The notes below the pieces were generated by a model, which was not told where the DNA came from, made no database searches, and saw nothing but the letters and a program-made list of their open reading frames with translations. Positions 7,045-10,969 of a DNA stretch of 10,969 nt are shown here, in pieces. Every line of letters begins with the position of its first letter. Positions within the stretch are counted from its first letter, which is position 1. The stretch lies in assembly GCA_046313675.1 (NCBI GenBank), contig JBKBXU010000148.1, positions 1 to 10,969 of the forward strand, in the 5' to 3' direction. Origin of the DNA: JBKBXU01 sp046313675 (GTDB lineage Bacteria > Bacteroidota > Bacteroidia > Cytophagales > Cytophagaceae). A program made the translations under genes and the position numbers.

Positions 7045-7059
7045 GATATGATATGATAT
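7045..7059. repeat. Pentanucleotide tandem repeat (GATAT)x3
   Basis: Three perfect copies of GATAT, followed by G, sit directly beside the 35-bp palindrome. They lie 15-29 bp upstream of the -7 element on the minus strand, where the -33 element should fall. Confidence 0.6.
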
Positions 7060-7095
7060 GGTGCAATAGAAAAGATGATTTATATCAGCTCTATC

Positions 7096-7410
7096 TTAAT
7101 TAGGACTTATGTTAACCATTAGAAGAAAATAATCTTCATCAATAAACTCCTCAACACCTAGTAATTTAAAAAACTTTTTACCTTCTACAGACCCCTCAAG
7201 CAGCTTTATTTGCGTAGCCATATAAATTTCTCTTTTATTTAAATTCAATCTATCAAAGAGATCTTCAAAGACATCATCCTTTATTCTTACTGCAAGTGGC
7301 TGTTCCAATTCGAATACATTCTCATCCTCCATCATAACCAAAGCGTTTATTAGTAGAACACATTTTTTGGACAAATTGTTGATACCGCTTATAGACAAAA
7401 ACCGTATCAC
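7096..7410 (-). CDS. Hypothetical protein, low-GC orphan
   Basis: I do not recognise this 104-residue protein. From Met27 onward it is hydrophilic and acidic (EDENVFELEQ near the start, DDVFEDLFDRL in the middle, FIDEDYF near the end) and looks like a small alpha/beta or helical cytosolic protein. The first 25 residues are more hydrophobic (KKCVLLINALVM) and differ in character, so the true start may be one of the adjacent ATGs at Met26 (7335) or Met27 (7332). I saw no good promoter or ribosome site to decide. GC in bases 7141-7320 is 58 of 180 (32%), clearly below the neighbouring genes. That suggests accessory or horizontally acquired DNA. It is transcribed away from the DUF6495-like gene and stands alone, about 90 bp before the cupin gene on the same strand. 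Confidence 0.5.
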   Translation of the reverse strand: MIRFLSISGINNLSKKCVLLINALVMMEDENVFELEQPLAVRIKDDVFEDLFDRLNLNKREIYMATQIKLLEGSVEGKKFFKLLGVEEFIDEDYFLLMVNISPN

Positions 7411-7541
7411 CCTAGTTTACAGATACATCAAATTAACAACTATAACTAAAGACATAGTACCTTTCTTATGTATTCCCTGGGACAGTAAAAGGTAAGCGAA
7501 ACCCCTTAGTTTTTATCCGCAAAATCTGTTAAAATTCAGTC

Positions 7542-7549
7542 TATATTTG
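7542..7549 (+). promoter_or_regulatory. -7 promoter element (TATATTTG) of DUF6495-DUF2867-YdjM unit
   Basis: TATATTTG is an exact TAnnTTTG match and ends only five bases before the ATG at 7555. With the usual start a few bases downstream of the element, the transcript would begin at or within a base or two of the start codon. No TTG lies at the expected -33 distance. Confidence 0.65.
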
Positions 7550-7554
7550 CAATT

Positions 7555-8040
7555 ATGAAGTACCGACTACTCACAAAAGACGAATTAAATGAGCTCCAAC
7601 CAGAATTCATACACTTTCTGGCCAGCAATACCATAACCGCGGACGACTACAAAAAACTGCAAAATGAACATCCGGAGAAGGTGGAAGAACTAATAGAAAT
7701 ATTTTCTGATATAGTACTTGAAAAAGTATTGAAAAAAGTCAATTACATAGAACACAGGGAACCCTCCAACCTTATGACTTTTCATTGCCTCAGTGACCGG
7801 ATGGTACTACTTGGAATGAGCATCAAAGGGAATGCGGACTTAACAGATCCTGATTTTATCGCTGCGGTAAACCAGAAACCGGGCCTATTAAATGAATTAA
7901 ACCTGGAAGTTTTTAAAAGCGAAAAAATGTATACCGATGAGCGGGAAAAAGAAATATTTAAACTTCTTGAATCGGGTGCACTCATCAGCGATGGAAAACT
8001 GTTCCAAACCCTGGAATTAATACATTTTTCTAAAAATTAG
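7555..8040 (+). CDS. DUF6495-like protein
   Basis: A 161-residue soluble protein beginning MKYRLLTKDELNELQPEFI. The N-terminal pattern MKYR-LTK-E-EL-EFI-FLA, the following DDYKKLQ and EKVEELIEIFSDIVLEKVL stretches, and the C-terminal EIFKLLESGALISDGKLFQTL match what I remember of the flavobacterial DUF6495 family. The length is close to full for that family, and there is no signal peptide or membrane segment. Function is unknown, and no catalytic motif is evident. It is the first gene of a plus-strand unit: the DUF2867-like gene follows after 28 bp, and the YdjM-type gene overlaps that by one base. The start is well supported, because the -7 element leaves no room for an upstream start. The family assignment is from memory and should be treated as likely rather than certain. 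Confidence 0.75.
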   Translation: MKYRLLTKDELNELQPEFIHFLASNTITADDYKKLQNEHPEKVEELIEIFSDIVLEKVLKKVNYIEHREPSNLMTFHCLSDRMVLLGMSIKGNADLTDPDFIAAVNQKPGLLNELNLEVFKSEKMYTDEREKEIFKLLESGALISDGKLFQTLELIHFSKN

Positions 8041-8068
8041 ACATTCATGCTCTTATAGAAAACTCTAA

Positions 8069-8590
8069 ATGAAACTAGAACAATCCCACCTACCGGTTAA
8101 TTCTTTAATAGAAAAATCTTTTTCGAAAATAGATTATTCCGATGCTTTCATGTGCCGGTTTACAAGTGAGAAAAAAATAATTGTGGATGATCTTGTCAAG
8201 GCCTTTGCTTATTCAGCACCTGCATGGGTAGAAAAGCTTTTTTCAATGAGAAACCGAATTGTAAAATTGATCGGATTGAAAGTCCCGGATGAAAAAAAGA
8301 AAGAACAGGATAAAGAAAATTTTACAGTAGAAGTCGGAAATTCTCTGGGGCTGTTCAAAATACTTGACAAAAATTTAAATGAAGTAATCATGGGCGAGGA
8401 TGATAAACACCTAAACTTCAGAATCTCTTTATTTTTAGAAAACGATTACAACAACTACTCTTTCACACTTTCTACCACCGTCCAGCATAACAACTGGCTC
8501 GGCAAACTTTATTTTATTCCTGTAAGGCCTTTTCATAAATTTATAGTCCCATCAATGATGAAGGGGATTATTAAAAACATAAATAAATAA
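8069..8590 (+). CDS. DUF2867 family protein
   Basis: A 173-residue protein with the features of DUF2867, an uncharacterised family I place near the SRPBCC/START-like folds. Supporting blocks are DYSDAFMCRF (22-31), APAWVEKLFSMRNRIVKLIGLK (50-71, an amphipathic helix typical of these proteins), GNSLGLFKIL, and the C-terminal GKLYFIPVRPFHKFIVPSMM (145-164). It has no signal peptide or clear transmembrane helix. The central segment PDEKKKEQDKENF is charged and probably a flexible loop. Its stop codon TAA (8588-8590) shares its last base with the ATG of the next gene, indicating translational coupling. No active-site residue can be named. Some relatives are fused to or sit beside nucleoside-diphosphate-sugar epimerase-type proteins, but no such gene is present here. 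Confidence 0.8.
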   Translation: MKLEQSHLPVNSLIEKSFSKIDYSDAFMCRFTSEKKIIVDDLVKAFAYSAPAWVEKLFSMRNRIVKLIGLKVPDEKKKEQDKENFTVEVGNSLGLFKILDKNLNEVIMGEDDKHLNFRISLFLENDYNNYSFTLSTTVQHNNWLGKLYFIPVRPFHKFIVPSMMKGIIKNINK

Positions 8591-9129
8591 TGGCATCCAT
8601 ATTCGGACATGCAATTTTAGGGGTGGGCATCGCCAAAATAGCCAGAAAGAAAACCACATGGAAAATCATTGGCCTGGCCGCTTTATGCACCATTATTCCA
8701 GATGCAGATGTACTTGGACATGCCTTTGGCATACCCTATGAACACCCATTTGGACACAGAGGCTTTACCCATTCCATTCTATTTGCGCTATTGCTGGCTG
8801 TTTTTATCAAAAAGGTCTTCTTTAGAAACTCCAAACTTACATCTACAAAAGGAGTCGCTCTGGTTTTACTATTCTTTTTCAGCACATTGTCCCACGGACT
8901 GCTCGATTCTCTAACCAATGGTGGTTTAGGAGTTAATTATTTTTTCCCTTTTCATAATGAACGATACTTCTTTCCATTCAGGCCCATTCAGGTCTCTCCT
9001 ATCGGAATAAAAAACTTCTTTTCAGAATGGGGATTGCGTGTGATAATAAGTGAGGTTGTATGGATATGTATCCCCTCCACCGGTCTTATTTTATTAAGAA
9101 GTATAATAAACAGGTTTTCCTCAAAATAA
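8590..9129 (+). CDS. YdjM/DUF457-type membrane-bound metal-dependent hydrolase
   Basis: A 179-residue integral membrane protein of the YdjM (DUF457) metal-dependent hydrolase family. The conserved metal-ligand pattern is intact: His7 in FGHAILG, Asp38 and Asp40 in IPDADVLGH44, His56 and His61 in HRGFTHS, and His102 with Asp106 in SHGLLD. These would bind one or two divalent metals near the membrane face. Hydrophobic segments are seen at about 26-36, 62-76, 88-100 and 150-170. The length matches stand-alone family members. The substrate is unknown; E. coli YdjM is LexA-regulated, but no LexA-like site was looked for or seen here. The ATG overlaps the previous stop in TAATG, so expression is coupled to the DUF2867-like gene. 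The intergenic gap after it carries the promoter of the next gene, so this ends the unit. Confidence 0.88.
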   Translation: MASIFGHAILGVGIAKIARKKTTWKIIGLAALCTIIPDADVLGHAFGIPYEHPFGHRGFTHSILFALLLAVFIKKVFFRNSKLTSTKGVALVLLFFFSTLSHGLLDSLTNGGLGVNYFFPFHNERYFFPFRPIQVSPIGIKNFFSEWGLRVIISEVVWICIPSTGLILLRSIINRFSSK

Positions 9130-9157
9130 TCACGTTGTCATAATTAGATATGCACTT

Positions 9158-9186
9158 TTTTACATGCAACCCTGTTGCATATAAAA
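9158..9186. promoter_or_regulatory. Candidate Zur/Fur-family operator upstream of zigA
   Basis: The core ATGCAAC-CCT-GTTGCAT (9164-9180) is a perfect 7-3-7 inverted repeat. With the flanking TTTTA (9158-9162) and TAAAA (9182-9186), the arms match at 12 of 13 positions. The right half-site contains the TTG -33 element of the zigA promoter, so binding would repress it. ZigA/YciC-type COG0523 genes are classical Zur targets, which makes a Zur-type zinc repressor the best guess. That identity is inferred. Confidence 0.65.
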
Positions 9187-9204
9187 GAATACTTATTATT
9201 TTTG
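9175..9204 (+). promoter_or_regulatory. Bacteroidetes -33/-7 promoter of zigA
   Basis: TTG at 9175-9177 and TATTTTTG at 9197-9204 (TAnnTTTG) are separated by 19 bp, which is the expected spacing for the primary Bacteroidetes sigma factor. The leader to the ATG at 9227 would be about 15 bases and contains no Shine-Dalgarno sequence. This is the best-formed promoter in the window. Confidence 0.75.
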
Positions 9205-9226
9205 CTAACTAATTAAACGTACGTCT

Positions 9227-10408
9227 ATGAGAAAGATTCCGGTAACGGTATTAAGTGGATTTCTGGGAGCAGGAAAAACTACCTTATTAAACCATATTCT
9301 TCACAATAAGGAGAATATGAAAGTAGCAGTGATTGTCAATGACATGAGTGAGGTCAACATAGATGCTGCCATTGTCAGAAATGAAAACACCTTATCCAGA
9401 ACAGAAGAAAAGCTTGTTGAAATGTCCAACGGGTGTATATGCTGTACCCTAAGAGAAGATTTGCTAAAAGAAGTTGAGGAGTTGGCAAAAGAGGAACGTT
9501 TTGATTATTTATTGATAGAATCTACCGGTATATCCGAGCCTTTGCCGGTTGCACAGACATTTTCATATATAGATGAAGAATCAGGGATAGACCTCTCCCG
9601 TTTCAGCAGATTAGACACCATGGTTACTGTGGTCGACGCATTAAATTTCAGCAAAGACTTTACAAGTACAGATACCATTTACAACAGGGAACTAAGTGAC
9701 GATGCTCAGGACAACCGCACAATTGTAAATTTACTGACCGACCAGATTGAATTTGCCAATATCATCATTTTAAATAAATCAGATCTGGTGAGTCCCTACA
9801 GACTTGGAGAATTAAAGGCGATTATCCATAAACTAAATCCGGAGGCTAGAATTATTGAGACGTCTTATGGGAAAACAGACCTGAAAGACATACTCAATAC
9901 CGGTTTATTTGACTTTGAAAAAGCATCTCAATCGGCTGGTTGGATAAAAGAACTGGAAACAGAGCATACGCCTGAAACGGAAGAATATGGCTTGAGTTCT
10001 TTTGTTTTCAGAGCCCGAAAACCTTTCCATCCGGGCCGGTTCTGGAACTATGCCACGGAAAACTGGCCTGCCAATATTATTCGGAGTAAGGGTTTATTCT
10101 GGTTGGTCTCAAGGCCCGATGAAGCCATAGCCTGGAGTCAGGCAGGAGCGTCGTTGAAAGCGGATCGTGCCGGAGTTTGGTGGGCTTCAAAACCACGTGA
10201 GGAATGGGAAGCTTATAATGTTGATGAGGACTTCATAGAATCCAGAATGGATCCGGAATGGGGCGATCGAAACAATGAATTGGTTATAATAGGGCAAGAC
10301 CTTGATAAAGAAAAAATTCTTCAGGAATTTACAAATTGCCTATGCAACGAGGAAGAAATACATTTATACAAAAAGGGCATGGAATTTACCGACGACTGGC
10401 CTATATAA
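9227..10408 (+). CDS. zigA: COG0523/CobW GTPase, ZigA-type zinc metallochaperone
   Basis: A 393-residue cytosolic G3E-family GTPase. Walker A is GFLGAGKTT at residues 11-19. NDMSEVNIDA follows at 38-47. The metal-binding CxCC is C70-I-C72-C73. Walker B and switch residues appear as ESTGISEP at 98-105, and the guanine-specificity motif NKSD is at 183-186. The C-terminal CobW_C domain starts near 257 and ends with the WGDRNNELVIIGQDLD block (345-360). This subfamily uses GTP to deliver zinc to client enzymes during zinc starvation. The EEKLVEMSNGCICCTLREDLL context and length fit ZigA/YciC proteins rather than cobalamin CobW or nickel HypB/UreG. The linker near 246-254 has only one His, so it is not a His-rich metal store. 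A strong promoter with an overlapping palindrome upstream supports zinc-responsive control. It is monocistronic, followed by a hairpin terminator. Confidence 0.93.
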   Translation: MRKIPVTVLSGFLGAGKTTLLNHILHNKENMKVAVIVNDMSEVNIDAAIVRNENTLSRTEEKLVEMSNGCICCTLREDLLKEVEELAKEERFDYLLIESTGISEPLPVAQTFSYIDEESGIDLSRFSRLDTMVTVVDALNFSKDFTSTDTIYNRELSDDAQDNRTIVNLLTDQIEFANIIILNKSDLVSPYRLGELKAIIHKLNPEARIIETSYGKTDLKDILNTGLFDFEKASQSAGWIKELETEHTPETEEYGLSSFVFRARKPFHPGRFWNYATENWPANIIRSKGLFWLVSRPDEAIAWSQAGASLKADRAGVWWASKPREEWEAYNVDEDFIESRMDPEWGDRNNELVIIGQDLDKEKILQEFTNCLCNEEEIHLYKKGMEFTDDWPI

Positions 10409-10426
10409 TGCACATCACAAAACGGT

Positions 10427-10470
10427 AAACCTGGAATTGCGATAGAAAACCCTATTGCAATTCCAGGTTT
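10427..10470. terminator. Bidirectional hairpin terminator between convergent genes
   Basis: AAACCTGGAATTGC (10427-10440) is perfectly complementary to GCAATTCCAGGTTT (10457-10470). The stem continues inward through a G-U pair and ATAG/CTAT, giving about 19 bp closed by a 6-base loop (10446-10451). It begins 18 bases after the zigA stop, and its right base overlaps the TAA of the convergent gene. The T tract is only three bases on each strand, so it depends on stem strength. Confidence 0.8.
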
Positions 10471-10969
10471 AAAATATCGGAAATTCATCCTCCCTGTATG
10501 CCATATTTCTAACCACAAAGGTTGCTGCATTAAAAAACATTTGCACTTCCTCTTTTTGATTTAAAACCGGTTCTTCAGCAGTTACGGCAAGTGCACGTTC
10601 ATATGCCTGTTGTACCTGTGGCTCAAGATTAGCAAAAGCTTCTTCCTGTAGCCGGTGCATCCATTGTGTTAAAAGCAAAAAAGAACTTCGCACTGAATCC
10701 GAAGTGGCACGGGAATCATTTTGAATATAATCTACAATTTCAGAAAGCTGAGACAGCTTCTCTTCAGAATCAATGGCTACATTTTCTCTTTCTGTAATAG
10801 CCTGTAAAGCTTCCCCAATATAAAGTATCCCCTTTGCCGTATATTCATGGGTTTCATCCATATCCTTGACAGCCCTCTCCTCTGCAATAAAAGTTAAAAG
10901 CTGATCTACTGCTGGCTTGACCGGACCATCCATAGCCTGTTCCACATCTGTTCCAGGCTGATATTTGCT
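10469..10969 (-). CDS. Hypothetical helical protein, 5' end beyond window
   Basis: The frame is open from the right edge to TAA at 10471-10469, giving 166 visible residues. The N-terminus lies outside the window; an internal GTG at 10945 and ATG shortly after are unlikely to be the true start, because the codons before them look equally protein-like. The sequence is acidic and Glu/Gln/Ala-rich. It appears all-helical, with segments such as AVDQLLTFIAEERAVKDMD, LSQLSEIVDYIQND and LTQWMHRLQEEAFANL. It has no Cys, and no membrane segment or catalytic motif is visible. I do not recognise the family. It is convergent with zigA, and the shared hairpin lies at its stop. A secreted, structural or stress-related role cannot be judged without the N-terminus. 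Confidence 0.7.
   Translation of the reverse strand, partial: SKYQPGTDVEQAMDGPVKPAVDQLLTFIAEERAVKDMDETHEYTAKGILYIGEALQAITERENVAIDSEEKLSQLSEIVDYIQNDSRATSDSVRSSFLLLTQWMHRLQEEAFANLEPQVQQAYERALAVTAEEPVLNQKEEVQMFFNAATFVVRNMAYREDEFPIF

Noticed and set aside
7462..7473. CCCTGGGAC shared between positions near 110 and near 7465
   Set aside because: A nine-base match with a short self-complementary core is expected by chance in 11 kb, and its contexts differ.

Overview
The window looks like chromosomal DNA of a marine or soil member of the Flavobacteriia (Bacteroidetes). Several lines agree. Three promoters carry the Bacteroidetes-type -7 element TAnnTTTG, and most genes lack a Shine-Dalgarno sequence. 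There is a DUF6495-type protein, a family I associate with Flavobacteriia, and an outer-membrane barrel ending in a C-terminal Phe. I see no rRNA, tRNA, CRISPR array, insertion sequence or phage gene. The content is mostly ordinary chromosome, with regulatory structure of interest in the intergenic gaps.

Left edge (1-1247). About 250 bases have no convincing gene. They are followed by a 56-residue cysteine-rich zinc-ribbon-like microprotein on the minus strand (253-423), divergent from a secreted outer-membrane beta-barrel protein (510-1247). A perfect 15-bp palindrome lies between the two starts.

Middle, minus strand (1288-7006, read right to left). A co-directional run encodes a small cupin, a group III truncated haemoglobin, a Kef-type CPA2 cation/proton antiporter with a C-terminal NAD-binding domain, a tandem universal stress protein, a lactate permease and a YihY/BrkB membrane protein. 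The first three are packed within 3 and 24 bp. The stress protein and permease are 9 bp apart. This reads as a stress, low-oxygen or reactive-nitrogen and fermentation-product module (inference). A TATATTTG promoter element embedded in a 35-bp interrupted palindrome precedes the cupin gene and looks like a regulated operator-promoter.

Right of that, a low-GC orphan gene on the minus strand (7096-7410) is followed by a plus-strand three-gene unit (7555-9129): a DUF6495-like protein, a DUF2867-like protein and a YdjM/DUF457-type membrane metal-dependent hydrolase. The first gene of this unit appears to be almost leaderless.

Right end. A COG0523/CobW GTPase of the ZigA zinc-metallochaperone type (9227-10408) is driven by a textbook -33/-7 promoter. 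Its -33 element lies inside a strong palindrome with core ATGCAAC-CCT-GTTGCAT, a good candidate Zur/Fur-family operator. A long hairpin terminator (10427-10470) separates it from a convergent, unrecognised helical protein that runs off the right edge.
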